A DNA stretch of 64,000 nucleotides from Massilia sp. 9I (lineage in GTDB: Bacteria; Pseudomonadota; Gammaproteobacteria; Burkholderiales; Burkholderiaceae_D): assembly GCF_902506415.1 (NCBI RefSeq), contig NZ_LR733275.1, positions 383,651 to 447,650 of the forward strand. Reading direction: 5' to 3'. This document shows, one piece after another, positions 28,005 through 36,722 of this stretch (the first letter of the stretch is position 1; each line of letters starts with the position of its first letter). A program made the position numbers and the translations under genes. Below the pieces are notes generated by a model. It was given only the letters and a program-made list of their open reading frames with translations. It did no database searches and was not told the DNA's origin.

Positions 28005-29132
28005 TCAGTTGATAGCAGTTTGGGGGGCGGCGAACCGCGCCAGGATGCGGATGTCGTCGCCGACCCGCGCCAGGTCGTGGAAACGCAGCTGGCGCTTGTC
28101 GGCCAGGCGCGCCAGCGCCGGCAGGTCGAACATGCCCTGCCCCGGTCCGATCAGGCTCGGCGCCAGGTAGACGAGCAGCTCGTCGACGCAAGCTTCGCGC
28201 ACCATCGACGCATTCAGTTTCGCGCCGGCTTCGACGTGCACTTCGTTGATCTCGCGCCGGCCGAGCTCCTGCATCAGGGCCGGCAGGTCGACCTTGCCGT
28301 GCGCGTTCGGCAGCACGATCACCTCATGCCCCGCCGCGCGCAAGGCGTCCGCCTTGTCCGGCGACTCGGCCGCGGCGACGATCCAGCACGGCTCGCCCTG
28401 CAGGATGCGCGCGTCCAGCGCAATCTCGAGCCGGCTGTCGACGATCACGCGGCGCGGCTGCAATGGGGTATCGATGCCGCGTACGTTGAGCTGGGGGTCG
28501 TCGGCCTTGATGGTGCCGATGCCGGTCAGGATGGCCTGCGCGCGGGCGCGCCAGGCATGGCCATCAAGGCGGGCCTCCGGCCCGGTGATCCACTGGCTCT
28601 CGCCGTCCGCCAGCGCGGTGGCGCCGTCCAGGCTGGCGGCCACCTTCAGGCGCACCCAGGGCAGGCCGCGCCGCATGCGCGAGAAGAAGCCGATGTTCAG
28701 CTCGTACGCCTGCTCGGCCAGCACGCCAGAGGTGACGGCGATGCCGGCCGCCTCCAGCTGGGCCAGGCCGCGTCCGGCGACGAGGGGATTGGGGTCGGTC
28801 ATGGCGGCCACCACGCGCCCGATGCCCGCCTGCACCAGGGCATTCGAGCATGGCGGGGTGCGGCCGTAGTGGCTGCATGGTTCGAGCGTGACGTAGGCGG
28901 TGGCGCCGCGGACATCGTTGCCGCGCGCGGCGGCGTCGCGCATGGCCTGGATCTCGGCGTGGGCCTGCCCGGCCGGCTGCGTGTGGCCGGCGCCGATGAC
29001 CACGCCGTCGCGCACGATCACGCAACCGATGCGCGGATTTGGCGCGGTGAGGTACATGCCTTTCGCGGCCCATGCGAGGGCCAGCGCCATGCCGTCGGTA
29101 TCGTCGAGAACTTCTACCCTGTCGTTTGCCAC
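28005..29132 (-). CDS. ribD: Bifunctional riboflavin deaminase/reductase
   Basis: 375 residues. The N-terminal deaminase domain has the zinc site HAEIQAM and PCSHYGRTPPC; the C-terminal reductase domain starts near PWVRLKVAASLDGATA, with the NADPH site RAQAILTGIGTIKADDPQLNVR and RVIVDSRLEI. Together they turn diaminohydroxyphosphoribosylaminopyrimidine into the ribitylaminouracil precursor of riboflavin. The frame opens with a GTG; an ATG 14 codons in (MALALAWAAKGM) fits family starts equally well. It lies 32 bases after a minor pilin gene, so it may be read through from the pilin operon. Confidence 0.96.
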   Translation of the reverse strand: MANDRVEVLDDTDGMALALAWAAKGMYLTAPNPRIGCVIVRDGVVIGAGHTQPAGQAHAEIQAMRDAAARGNDVRGATAYVTLEPCSHYGRTPPCSNALVQAGIGRVVAAMTDPNPLVAGRGLAQLEAAGIAVTSGVLAEQAYELNIGFFSRMRRGLPWVRLKVAASLDGATALADGESQWITGPEARLDGHAWRARAQAILTGIGTIKADDPQLNVRGIDTPLQPRRVIVDSRLEIALDARILQGEPCWIVAAAESPDKADALRAAGHEVIVLPNAHGKVDLPALMQELGRREINEVHVEAGAKLNASMVREACVDELLVYLAPSLIGPGQGMFDLPALARLADKRQLRFHDLARVGDDIRILARFAAPQTAIN

Positions 29133-29164
29133 CGTCTTGTCCGCTGTTGGGTTGCCTTGCCACG

Positions 29165-29722
29165 CTACGGCGGGGCTTCAGGCCCCTCGCAGCCATCGTC
29201 GCGCGCCGGGTTGCACAGCCGCACGCGTCCGAGCATGTTGATTTTAATACGCCGGGTATGCCCGCCATGGAAGAGCGAGAGCGAACCGAGCCGTGAGGCG
29301 CCGCTGTTCGTGTCGCTGCAGCTGCGCCCGGCGCCATTGTAGGCGATGTACTGCGGCGGCGCTGACTGGGTGAAGGAAAAATCGACCTGCAGCCCGCGTG
29401 GCAAGGGGCCGTGGACGGCGAGGATCTCGTCACCAGACCCCGGCTGGCGGTCGCCGTCGCGGTCGACGAAGACCGTCCAGCCCTGGGTCCAGTCGGCGCC
29501 GCCAGCGTCGCGCGGGACCAGCTTGACGCGCTGGTTGCGCGCGATGGCCTGGGCCCGGGTGTGCGCGATGGCGTCCAGCAGCTCGCTCGAGGCCGCCTTG
29601 ATCTGCTGATTGGAAACGAGCGCATGCAGGTCGGGCGCAGCGAGCGCGAAGGCGACGGCGGCGATCGCCAGCACCACGGCCAGTTCGGCCAGCGTGGCGC
29701 CGCGGCATGCAAGCAGCCTCAT
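29165..29722 (-). CDS. fimT: FimT/GspH-type minor pseudopilin
   Basis: 185 residues. The N-terminus RGATLAELAVVLAIAAVAFALAAP is a prepilin leader: cleavage after Gly, Glu at mature position 5 and a hydrophobic helix. The C-terminal domain has the FimT/GspH arrangement (IKAASSELLDAIAHTRAQAIARNQRVKL) with a Cys pair near the end. Such minor pilins help prime type IV pilus assembly; FimT-like members can bind DNA in transformation, which I cannot test here. Its ATG overlaps the stop of the pilE-like gene by four bases (ATGA). Confidence 0.9.
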   Translation of the reverse strand: MRLLACRGATLAELAVVLAIAAVAFALAAPDLHALVSNQQIKAASSELLDAIAHTRAQAIARNQRVKLVPRDAGGADWTQGWTVFVDRDGDRQPGSGDEILAVHGPLPRGLQVDFSFTQSAPPQYIAYNGAGRSCSDTNSGASRLGSLSLFHGGHTRRIKINMLGRVRLCNPARDDGCEGPEAPP

Positions 29723-30159
29723 GGCCAGCAGCGCTCCCCGGCGCCGCTGGCGCCCTGGGCGCCGGTGCTGTCGAAGCTCAGCACGCCGCAATCGGGGTCG
29801 CTGAAGCTGGCGTCGACGTTGACGGTGCCGGGCTGGGCGCGCAGTTCGATGCACTGGCTGATGTCCTGGCCTTCGCAGGCCCGGCCCTCGAGCTCGTAGG
29901 GACTCGATGCCGGCCGCGCACCGAGCCACCAGCGGAACTGGCCGTCCGCATCGGCGGACGAGAACGCGAGATAGCTGTGGTGCAGCGCGCGGTATTGCTC
30001 CTGCCGCTGCATGGCCTCGACCAGTGCCAGCTGCGCCTCGACGCGGCGCATCTTGCGCACATGCTGCGCATAGCTCGGGTAAGCCATCGCGGCAAGGATG
30101 CCGATGATCGCCACCACGATCAACAGCTCGATCAGCGTAAATCCGGTCTGCCGTCTCAT
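29719..30159 (-). CDS. pilE: Minor type IV pilin, PilE-like
   Basis: 146 residues with a canonical class III signal: RRQTGFTLIELLIVVAIIGILAAMAYP, cut after Gly, Glu at mature position 5. The globular part is typical of PilE minor pilins (VEAQLALVEAMQRQEQYR helix) with a disulfide-ready C-terminal Cys pair. It is the fourth of five overlapping or near-touching pilin genes, coupled by ATGA to its upstream neighbour pilX. It is a minor subunit rather than the main fibre pilin, judged by context. Confidence 0.92.
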   Translation of the reverse strand: MRRQTGFTLIELLIVVAIIGILAAMAYPSYAQHVRKMRRVEAQLALVEAMQRQEQYRALHHSYLAFSSADADGQFRWWLGARPASSPYELEGRACEGQDISQCIELRAQPGTVNVDASFSDPDCGVLSFDSTGAQGASGAGERCWP

Positions 30160-30941
30160 CGCCGCTCCGTACGTGCCAATGGCCCGGCGGCCGCCACCGT
30201 TTCGCTCCAGTTGGCGATCTCGCGCCAGCCGACGCGGATGCCGGGGCCGCCCGCCGTACCCGGCGAGCCCGGCGGCGCGCTTGGATCCGGCGCGCTCGGA
30301 CCGTCGCCCTGCCCGTCACCGGTCTCCGGTTCGGTCCCGGGCTCCTGCCCCGGATCGGGCCCGGTCGCTGGGCCGGCAGCGAGCAGCTTGCGGTAGTAGG
30401 CCTGCACCGCGACCTGGGTCGTGTCGGCGCTGCCGAAGCCGAGCGCCGACACCCGGTACAGCAGCACGCCGGAGGCCTCAGGCATGCGCTCGATGAGGTA
30501 GCGTGGCGCCTGCGCCGGCAACGCGCCCGTCCCCGCAGGGATCTGGGCGCCGGTGAAGCTGCCCAGCACGACGGAGGGTCCGTCATCGTCGGCCAGCGCC
30601 ACGAAGATATCGCTGGGATCCAGCGCCTGGCCGCACAGGCCGTCGTAGGGCGTGCCGCCGCGGCAGCCGTCGGCGAAGGCGCTGGGGGTGGCGTTCGCCA
30701 GCGCCAGTGCACGCGCCGATGCGGGTTCGCTGCCGCCTTCGATATCGTGCTCGGCATCCACCAGCGCGGCCATGGCGCCGTGCAGGGCCAGCATGCGTTC
30801 GCGCTCATGGCCGGCGGCGCGCGCCCCGCTGATCGCGCTGCGGGCGGCGGCGATGCTGGTCATCAGGATGGCCAGCATCAACAGGAGGGCAGTCAGCAGG
30901 GCCACGCCATGCTGCCGCGGCATCGAGAATGGGTTCGCCAT
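30156..30941 (-). CDS. pilX: Minor type IV pilus protein PilX
   Basis: 261 residues. It starts QHGVALLTALLLMLAILMTSIAA; PilX proteins lack the Glu5 of true pilins but keep the hydrophobic helix. The middle has the PilX N domain followed by a YRVSALGFG strand. An unusual Pro/Gly/Glu/Asp-rich stretch of about 40 residues (about 193-235) is inserted before the C-terminus. PilX supports pilus biogenesis with PilV and PilW. It overlaps pilE by four bases and follows pilW by seven. Confidence 0.88.
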   Translation of the reverse strand: MANPFSMPRQHGVALLTALLLMLAILMTSIAAARSAISGARAAGHERERMLALHGAMAALVDAEHDIEGGSEPASARALALANATPSAFADGCRGGTPYDGLCGQALDPSDIFVALADDDGPSVVLGSFTGAQIPAGTGALPAQAPRYLIERMPEASGVLLYRVSALGFGSADTTQVAVQAYYRKLLAAGPATGPDPGQEPGTEPETGDGQGDGPSAPDPSAPPGSPGTAGGPGIRVGWREIANWSETVAAAGPLARTERR

Positions 30942-30948
30942 GCCGCCC

Positions 30949-31884
30949 TCACCTGTGCCGCGCCGGCAGCGCGATGGTGGTGCCGAACACCTTGCGGTAG
31001 CGCGCCTCGTCGCTGCCCGACAACACCGCTTCCTCGAGACGGGTGCCGGCGTCCTCCGCGCCCGCTAGTTCGCCGTAGTCGTGACCGAACAGTTCGTAGA
31101 CGGCGTCGCGCGCCATCTCGAGCGGGCTCGGCGGTCCGTGCAACAGCAGCGCTACGCGCACGCTCGTCACCTGCTTCCAGTGGGTCCGCCGGCGCAGCTC
31201 GACCTCGCGCTCGGCCTCGGTGGTCCCGGCCAGCGCCAGGCCGGCGTCGAGCTCCTGGAGCAAGGTGGCGTTGACGTAGCGCTCCGGCGCGCCGTCGGCG
31301 TCCATATCGAGCCCGTACAGCACCTGGAAGCTGTCGACGCTGCCCACCACCGCATCTGCCGACCAGGCGCTTGCGCCGCGGTACTTGCAGCGCAGCTCGG
31401 TGTCGCCCTGGGCGTTGCGGGCGACATAGAAGATGCTCCAGCCTTCTTCGTCGCGATGCACGCTGAAGCCGGCGCAGTCGAGCGTGGTGCCGTCGCCGTT
31501 GGGCGCCGCACCGGTGCCCGGGAAACGGACCGCCAGCACGTCACTGCCGTTCACCGCGTTCGGGAGCGCATTGTCGAGCGCAAAGCTGGTCTTGCTGACG
31601 CTGTGCGCGTCGAGGCCCGCCAGCTTGGCCGGCGCGGCCGGATCCGGGCCGCCGCTGTGCGTCTCCCAGTCGGCCGCGGCCGATTGGCGCACCGCGCGTG
31701 CGATCGCTTCCAGCGCATAGCGGCCGGCGTCATCCATCGCCGCCGTCTCCACCTGCGCGGCAAAGGCGCGGTTGGCCCAGATGAACAGGGTGGCGGCCGC
31801 CAGCAGCACACCCAGGCCGAGCGCCATCGCCACCAGCAGCTCGGCCATCGTCATGCCGCGCTGCGCCGTGAAACGCGCGCTCAT
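30949..31884 (-). CDS. pilW: Minor type IV pilus protein PilW
   Basis: 311 residues with an N-terminal prepilin segment RGMTMAELLVAMALGLGVLLAA, Glu at mature position 5, and a long extracellular domain containing YALEAIARAVRQS and a Cys pair in the GTTLDCAGFSV and LRCKY area. PilW is part of the pilus-priming complex with PilV and PilX. Its start overlaps the pilV stop (ATGA). Confidence 0.92.
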   Translation of the reverse strand: MSARFTAQRGMTMAELLVAMALGLGVLLAAATLFIWANRAFAAQVETAAMDDAGRYALEAIARAVRQSAAADWETHSGGPDPAAPAKLAGLDAHSVSKTSFALDNALPNAVNGSDVLAVRFPGTGAAPNGDGTTLDCAGFSVHRDEEGWSIFYVARNAQGDTELRCKYRGASAWSADAVVGSVDSFQVLYGLDMDADGAPERYVNATLLQELDAGLALAGTTEAEREVELRRRTHWKQVTSVRVALLLHGPPSPLEMARDAVYELFGHDYGELAGAEDAGTRLEEAVLSGSDEARYRKVFGTTIALPARHR

Positions 31885-32399
31885 CGGATCACCCCCACAT
31901 AGCCAGGCCCGTCGCCCGTTCCCTGCCAGCCCAGCTTGACCACCGGCAGCGCACTGGCGTTGCCGTCGCAGCTCCAGCGATAGCGGCCGTAGGCACTATC
32001 CCAGGGCGAGCCATCGCGGCAGACTTCGATGCGCCCCTGCGGGAACTGCGTTTGCAATGCCTGGCGCAGCTCGTGCAGGTCGAATTCGGCCAGTTCGGCG
32101 GGCGTGCAGCTGCTCCCGCCGTAGCAGCCGGCGCCGGCCACAGGGGCGCCGTCGGCCGCGTCATAGGAGAATGCGAGATAGGGATTGGCGTCGTCAGGCA
32201 GCGTCGACACGGCCGGATTGACCTGCATGCGCGCAGCCAGCGAGGCCGCCAGCTGGGCCGCATCGGACATCAGCGCCGACTGCTGGCGTGTGCGCTCGGC
32301 GCTCAGCTGGGTGGCGCCGGCGCCGACGATGCCGACCGCCAGCACGAACATGGCGACCAGCACCTCGACCAGGGTAAAGCCATGACACTGCGCGCGCAC
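31881..32399 (-). CDS. pilV: Minor type IV pilin PilV
   Basis: 172 residues, prepilin sequence HGFTLVEVLVAMFVLAVGIVGAG with cleavage after Gly and Glu at mature position 5. It uses a GTG start with a strong GGGAGG Shine-Dalgarno five to six bases upstream. A cysteine pair (YGGSSC, VCRDG) follows. It is the first gene of the pilV-W-X-E-fimT operon, 121 bases after nrdR. Confidence 0.92.
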   Translation of the reverse strand: MRAQCHGFTLVEVLVAMFVLAVGIVGAGATQLSAERTRQQSALMSDAAQLAASLAARMQVNPAVSTLPDDANPYLAFSYDAADGAPVAGAGCYGGSSCTPAELAEFDLHELRQALQTQFPQGRIEVCRDGSPWDSAYGRYRWSCDGNASALPVVKLGWQGTGDGPGYVGVIR

Positions 32400-32520
32400 G
32401 CCAACCTCCCTCGCTCATGATGAGCTGCGAAGTTATCAGGCGTGCATGAGCCAGCCATGAGCTGGCGCAATCGTGCTCGGCACAACAGCAGAGTGTTCGT
32501 AACCGCGCTCGTGTGCGCGA

Positions 32521-32979
32521 TTACTTACGTGGATGGCCGACTTCGGCCAGTGCTTCCTGGAACTCGGCCAGGTCTTCGAAGTTCTTGTAGACCGAAGCGA
32601 AGCGGATGTAGGCGATCTTGTCGAGGCGCTTGAGTTCCTGCATCACCAGTTCGCCGACGTAGCCGGTATCGACCTCGCGGCGGCCGCTGGTGAGCAGCTT
32701 TTCTTCGATGGTGGCGACCGCGGTGTCGATCGCTTCGGCGGCCACGGGACGCTTGCGTAGCGCCAGCATCAGGCTGCCGCGCAGCTTGGCCGGCGCGTAT
32801 TCGGTGCGGCTGCCATTCTTCTTGACGAGGATCGGCATCGACAGCTCGATGCGCTCGTAGGTGGTGAAGCGCTTGTCGCACTTCGCGCAGCGCCGGCGCC
32901 GGCGAATGGCATCCCCTTCCTCGGACACGCGGGTGTCGAGGACCTGGGTATCTTCATGCTGGCAGAAGGGACATTTCAT
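32521..32979 (-). CDS. nrdR: Transcriptional regulator NrdR
   Basis: 152 residues. The N-terminal zinc ribbon has [15 protein letters not shown] and [15 protein letters not shown]; the ATP-cone domain follows ([31 protein letters not shown]). NrdR binds ATP/dATP and represses ribonucleotide reductase genes, none of which are in this window. It lies between glyA (with a terminator between them) and the pilin operon. Confidence 0.98.
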   Translation of the reverse strand: MKCPFCQHEDTQVLDTRVSEEGDAIRRRRRCAKCDKRFTTYERIELSMPILVKKNGSRTEYAPAKLRGSLMLALRKRPVAAEAIDTAVATIEEKLLTSGRREVDTGYVGELVMQELKRLDKIAYIRFASVYKNFEDLAEFQEALAEVGHPRK

Positions 32980-32994
32980 GGCGCCGGTGTTTCT

Positions 32995-33018
32995 AAAAGG
33001 GGCCGCAAGCGCGGCCCC
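32995..33018 (-). terminator. Rho-independent terminator after glyA
   Basis: On the minus strand an 8-bp perfect GC stem (GGGGCCGC/GCGGCCCC, loop GCTT) ends in TTTT eight bases after the glyA stop. It separates glyA from nrdR, so nrdR may depend on its own promoter or on readthrough. Confidence 0.8.
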
Positions 33019-33026
33019 AGGGTTGC

Positions 33027-34274
33027 TTACTTCGCGTAGACCGGATACTTGTCGGTCAGGACCTTGACTTCGGCCTTCACACGCTCGATGGTCGCGGCGT
33101 CATGCGGGTTGTCCAGCACGTCGGCGATCAGGTGGCCCACCTTGACCGCGTCTTCTTCCTTGAAGCCGCGGGTGGTGAAGGCCGGGCTGCCGAGGCGGAT
33201 GCCCGAGGTGACGAAAGGCTTCTGCGGGTCGTTCGGGATGCCGTTCTTGTTGCAGGTCATGTGAGCCTGGCCCAGGATCGCTTCCGCTTCCTTGCCGGTC
33301 AGGCCTTTCGAACGCAGGTCGACCAGCATCACGTGCGACTCCGTGCGGCCCGAGACGATGCGCAGGCCGCGTTCGGTCAGGGTATTGGCCAGGGCGGCGG
33401 CGTTTTTCACAACCTGCTTCTGGTATTCCTTGAACTCCGGCGACAGCGCTTCCTTGAAGGCTACGGCCTTGCCCGCGATGACGTGCATCAGCGGACCGCC
33501 CTGGATGCCCGGGAAGATCGCGGAATTGATCTGCTTCTCGTACTCGGCCTTCATCAGGATGATGCCGCCGCGCGGGCCGCGCAGCGATTTGTGGGTGGTC
33601 GAGGTGACGAAGTCGGCGTGCGGCACCGGGTTCGGGTATTCGCCCGCGGCGATCAGGCCGGCGTAGTGGGCCATGTCGACCATGAAGTAGGCGCCGACTT
33701 CCTTGGCGATGCGGGCGAAGCGCTCGAAGTCGATGCGCAGCGCAAACGCCGAGGCGCCGGCGATGATCATCTTCGGCTTGTGCTCGCGTGCCAGGCGCTC
33801 CATGGCCTCGTAATCGATGTCTTCCTGCTCGGTCAGGCCGTAGGAGACGACGTTGAACCATTTGCCCGACATGTTCAGGGCCATGCCGTGGGTCAGGTGG
33901 CCGCCTTCGGCCAGCGACATGCCCATGATGGTGTCGCCCGGTTTCAGCATGGCGAAGAACACGCCCTGGTTGGCCTGCGAACCGGAGTTCGGCTGCACGT
34001 TGGCGGCTTCCGCGCCGAACAGTTGCTTCAGGCGGTCGATCGCCAGCTGTTCGGCGACGTCGACGAATTCGCAGCCGCCGTAGTAGCGCTTGCCCGGGTA
34101 GCCTTCGGCGTACTTGTTGGTCAGCTGCGAGCCCTGCGCTTCCATCACGGCCGGCGAGGTGTAGTTCTCCGAAGCGATCAGTTCGATGTGGTCTTGCTGG
34201 CGAACGTTTTCCTTCTGGATGGCATCCCACAGTTCCGGGTCGATATTGGCAAGCGTGTGATCTTTGGCAAACAT
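33027..34274 (-). CDS. glyA: Serine hydroxymethyltransferase
   Basis: 415 residues, standard length. Markers: [34 protein letters not shown], and the PLP lysine in [14 protein letters not shown]. It is a cytosolic homodimer making glycine and 5,10-methylene-tetrahydrofolate from serine. GGAG seven bases upstream fixes the ATG at MFAKDHT. The ZTP riboswitch in its leader ties it to one-carbon and purine status: ZTP builds up when 10-formyl-THF is short. Confidence 0.98.
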   Translation of the reverse strand: MFAKDHTLANIDPELWDAIQKENVRQQDHIELIASENYTSPAVMEAQGSQLTNKYAEGYPGKRYYGGCEFVDVAEQLAIDRLKQLFGAEAANVQPNSGSQANQGVFFAMLKPGDTIMGMSLAEGGHLTHGMALNMSGKWFNVVSYGLTEQEDIDYEAMERLAREHKPKMIIAGASAFALRIDFERFARIAKEVGAYFMVDMAHYAGLIAAGEYPNPVPHADFVTSTTHKSLRGPRGGIILMKAEYEKQINSAIFPGIQGGPLMHVIAGKAVAFKEALSPEFKEYQKQVVKNAAALANTLTERGLRIVSGRTESHVMLVDLRSKGLTGKEAEAILGQAHMTCNKNGIPNDPQKPFVTSGIRLGSPAFTTRGFKEEDAVKVGHLIADVLDNPHDAATIERVKAEVKVLTDKYPVYAK

Positions 34275-34354
34275 GTAAAACTCCAATCGAGAGAAATACC
34301 AGGCAACAGACGTTGAGGCGCACGGCAGCGACGCGACACAATTGCCGGTTGATG

Positions 34355-34465
34355 GCTGCCCAGGCGAACGGCGGGTGACATCTCACGTTCCCCGGTGGTT
34401 ACCCACCTTTGCCATGCGCGCCGGAAGCTGGAGCGTACATGGTGTTTCGCCAGTTACGTGAGACG
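34355..34465 (-). promoter_or_regulatory. ZTP (pfl) riboswitch in the glyA leader
   Basis: Read on the minus strand the leader shows the ZTP aptamer. P1 is TCTCACGT (34463-34456) pairing with ACGTGAGA (34388-34381). The conserved ACTGGCGA stretch follows (34454-34447). A GGTGGGTAACCACC hairpin (34407-34394) leads into CCGGGGAACGTGAG. Then comes the pseudoknot/P3 element CGCCTGGGCA (34366-34357). Each part matches the published pfl consensus as I remember it. This class is known upstream of glyA, purH and folD. The 80 bases between it and the start codon have no clear intrinsic terminator, so control may be at translation or by other means. Confidence 0.88.
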
Positions 34466-34477
34466 TAAATTAGGACG

Positions 34478-34507
34478 ATTGTATGTGATCCCAGCCGCTT
34501 AGGGCAA
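34478..34507 (-). promoter_or_regulatory. glyA promoter
   Basis: On the minus strand TTGCCC and TACAAT are separated by 18 bases. Transcription would begin near 34471, a few bases before P1 of the riboswitch, exactly as expected. Confidence 0.6.
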
Positions 34508-34601
34508 GGAAACTGCTGTCTTCTTAACAAGCTTGCGGGCGCCAGCGGACTTGTGGCCGTTTCGGCTACAATTTTCCTTCCTTCGCCTGAGAGACCCAAC
34601 C

Positions 34602-35348
34602 ATGATCGTCTTTATCACCGGCGCTTCCGCCGGCTTCGGCGCCGCGATGGCGCGCCAGTTCGTCCGCAACGGCCACCGCGCCATCCTGGCCGCGCGCCGC
34701 ACCGAGCGCATCGAAGAACTGGCAAACGAACTGGGCGACGCCGCCCTGGCCATCACCCTGGACGTCACCAGCCGCGCCTCGATCGAGCAGGCGCTGGCGG
34801 GCCTGCCGGAAGGCTGGCGCGACATCGACGTGCTGATCAACAATGCGGGCCTGGCGCTGAATACCAAACCGGCCCATGAAGTGCCGCTGGAAGACTGGGA
34901 CACCATGATCGCCACCAACTGCCAGGGCCTGGTGACCATGACCCGTACCGTGCTGCCGGGCATGGTGGCGCGTGGCAGCGGCTTGGTGATCAATCTTGGC
35001 TCGGTGGCCGGCCACTACCCCTACCCGGGCGGCAATGTGTACGGCGCGACCAAGGCCTTCGTCGAGCAGTTCACGCTGAATCTGCGCGCCGACCTGGTCG
35101 GCACCGGCGTGCGCGCCACCAACCTGGCCCCTGGCCTGTGCGGCGGCACCGAGTTCTCGAACGTGCGCTTCAAGGGCGACGATGCGGCCGCGGCCAAGGT
35201 CTACGAAGGCACCCAGCCGCTCACCGCCGAGGACATCGCGAACACCGCTTACTGGATCGCGACCCTGCCGCCGCACGTGAACGTCAACAGCATCGAGCTG
35301 ATGCCGACCTGCCAGGGCTTCTCGCCTTTCACCATCAAGCGCAGCTGA
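34602..35348 (+). CDS. ydfG: YdfG-type NADP-dependent 3-hydroxy acid dehydrogenase (SDR)
   Basis: 248 residues, the same length as E. coli YdfG. It shows the SDR cofactor motif TGASAGFG, NNAGLAL, the catalytic Ser in LGSVAGHYPYPGG and YGATK with Tyr and Lys; the C-terminal LAPGLCGGTEFSNVRFKGDD matches this subfamily closely. YdfG oxidises L-allo-threonine and related 3-hydroxy acids and reduces malonic semialdehyde. A TACAAT box lies at 34567-34572 but has no good -35. It is divergent from glyA and shares its upstream region. Confidence 0.92.
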   Translation: MIVFITGASAGFGAAMARQFVRNGHRAILAARRTERIEELANELGDAALAITLDVTSRASIEQALAGLPEGWRDIDVLINNAGLALNTKPAHEVPLEDWDTMIATNCQGLVTMTRTVLPGMVARGSGLVINLGSVAGHYPYPGGNVYGATKAFVEQFTLNLRADLVGTGVRATNLAPGLCGGTEFSNVRFKGDDAAAAKVYEGTQPLTAEDIANTAYWIATLPPHVNVNSIELMPTCQGFSPFTIKRS

Positions 35349-35586
35349 TCATGTCGCGGGCGGGCGGCCGCCCGCGTTGACGGTTTGTATCGGACACTCT
35401 GCAATTGTGAGAAAGTGTTACAGTAATTGGCCTTTCGGCTATGTTTCACGTCTACTACTGCCGCATCGTAGCTGCCTTTACCGGAAGGCACGCCCGACCT
35501 TTTCCTCCCCATATGTTCGCGAGCGTACATAAGGCGAGGAAAAATCGCGTAAAATGTTTCCTATTTACATTTAAATGGCAGGGGAA
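35349..35586. other. Intergenic region upstream of the tol-pal cluster
   Basis: A perfect palindrome GCGGGCGGCCGCCCGC (35356-35371) follows ydfG and may act as its terminator, though the T stretch is weak. TTGACG (35377-35382) and TGCAAT (35400-35405) are 17 bases apart and TAAAAT lies at 35550-35555 close to ybgC; either could start the tol-pal transcript. No gene is visible. Confidence 0.45.
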
Positions 35587-35991
35587 ATGCCTTCAGCTTT
35601 TGACTGGACAGTCAGGATCTATTACGAAGATACCGACGCCGGTGGCATCGTGTTTTACGCTAATTACCTGAAGTTTTTCGAACGTGCGCGCACCGAATGG
35701 TTGCGCGCGGCCGGCGTGGGCCAGCAGGAATTGCTGGACGCGTACGGCACGGCCTTCGTCGTCAAGAGCGCTTCCCTGGACTACCACGCGCCGGCCCGCC
35801 TTGACGACGTGCTGACCATCCGCACCCGGGTCGAGAAGCTGGGCCGTGCCTCGGTCCAGTTCGCGCAGGAAGCTTGGCGCGGCGAACTGCTGCTGACCAG
35901 CGCCAGCGTCAAGGTCGGCTGCGTCGACATCGCCACCATGCGTCCGCGTTCGCTTCCCGACCATGCTGCTGATAAAATGCGCGCCGCATAA
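35587..35991 (+). CDS. ybgC: Tol-Pal associated acyl-CoA thioesterase
   Basis: 134 residues, hot-dog fold. The catalytic segment RIYYEDTDAGGIVFYANYLKFFERARTEWLR contains the Asp and Tyr of the 4-hydroxybenzoyl-CoA thioesterase-like family. YbgC is the first gene of tol-pal clusters in most proteobacteria. Two ATG codons are four codons apart; AGGGGAA immediately before the second leads me to choose it, but the first (35575) is possible. It ends 32 bases before tolQ. Confidence 0.95.
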   Translation: MPSAFDWTVRIYYEDTDAGGIVFYANYLKFFERARTEWLRAAGVGQQELLDAYGTAFVVKSASLDYHAPARLDDVLTIRTRVEKLGRASVQFAQEAWRGELLLTSASVKVGCVDIATMRPRSLPDHAADKMRAA

Positions 35992-36023
35992 GTACAGACA
36001 ATCAGACAACAGACCACAACCCA

Positions 36024-36707
36024 ATGACCGCGACCCAAGACCTTTCGTTTATTACGCTGATCGCCAACGCGCACTTCCTGGTGCAGCTGATCATGGCCCT
36101 GTTGCTGATCCTGTCGGTCGTGAGCTGGACCTACATCTTCCGCAAGGTATTCGCCCTGCGCTCCGCCCGTAGCCAGACCGAGCAGTTCGAGCGCAGCTTC
36201 TGGGCCGGCGGCAACCTGCACACCCTGCACCAGAGCGCCAGCAGCCAGCGCGACCAGAGCGGACCGCTGGCCCGCATTTTTGAGGCCGGCATGGGCGAAT
36301 TCATCAAAGGCAAGCAGGCCGCGCGCGACGCCATGGACATGGGTCCGGTGCTCGACGGCGCCCGCCGCGCCATGCGCGCCGCTTTCCAGCGCGAACTCGA
36401 CGCCCTCGACATCCACCTGAACTTCCTGGCCTCGGTCGGCTCGGTCTCGCCCTACATCGGCCTGCTCGGCACCGTGTGGGGCATCATGAACGCCTTCCGC
36501 GGCCTGGCCAACGTGCAGCAGGCCACCCTCGCCGTGGTCGCGCCCGGCATCGCCGAAGCCCTGATCGCCACCGCGATCGGGCTGTTCGCCGCGATCCCAG
36601 CGGTGGTGGCGTACAACCGCTTCACCCACGACATCGATCGCCTGGCGATCCGCTTCGAGAGCTTCGTCGAAGAATTCTCGAACATCCTGCAGCGCCAGTC
36701 GCGCTAA
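36024..36707 (+). CDS. tolQ: Tol-Pal system protein TolQ
   Basis: 227 residues, three membrane segments (about 12-34, 135-155 and 168-190). YIGLLGTVWGIMNAFRGL and APGIAEALIATAIGLFAAIPAVVAYNRF are the conserved helices of the MotA/ExbB/TolQ proton channel. It energises TolA across the cell envelope with TolR, drawing in the outer membrane at division. Confidence 0.98.
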   Translation: MTATQDLSFITLIANAHFLVQLIMALLLILSVVSWTYIFRKVFALRSARSQTEQFERSFWAGGNLHTLHQSASSQRDQSGPLARIFEAGMGEFIKGKQAARDAMDMGPVLDGARRAMRAAFQRELDALDIHLNFLASVGSVSPYIGLLGTVWGIMNAFRGLANVQQATLAVVAPGIAEALIATAIGLFAAIPAVVAYNRFTHDIDRLAIRFESFVEEFSNILQRQSR

Positions 36708-36722
36708 GCGAGGAGGACCGGA

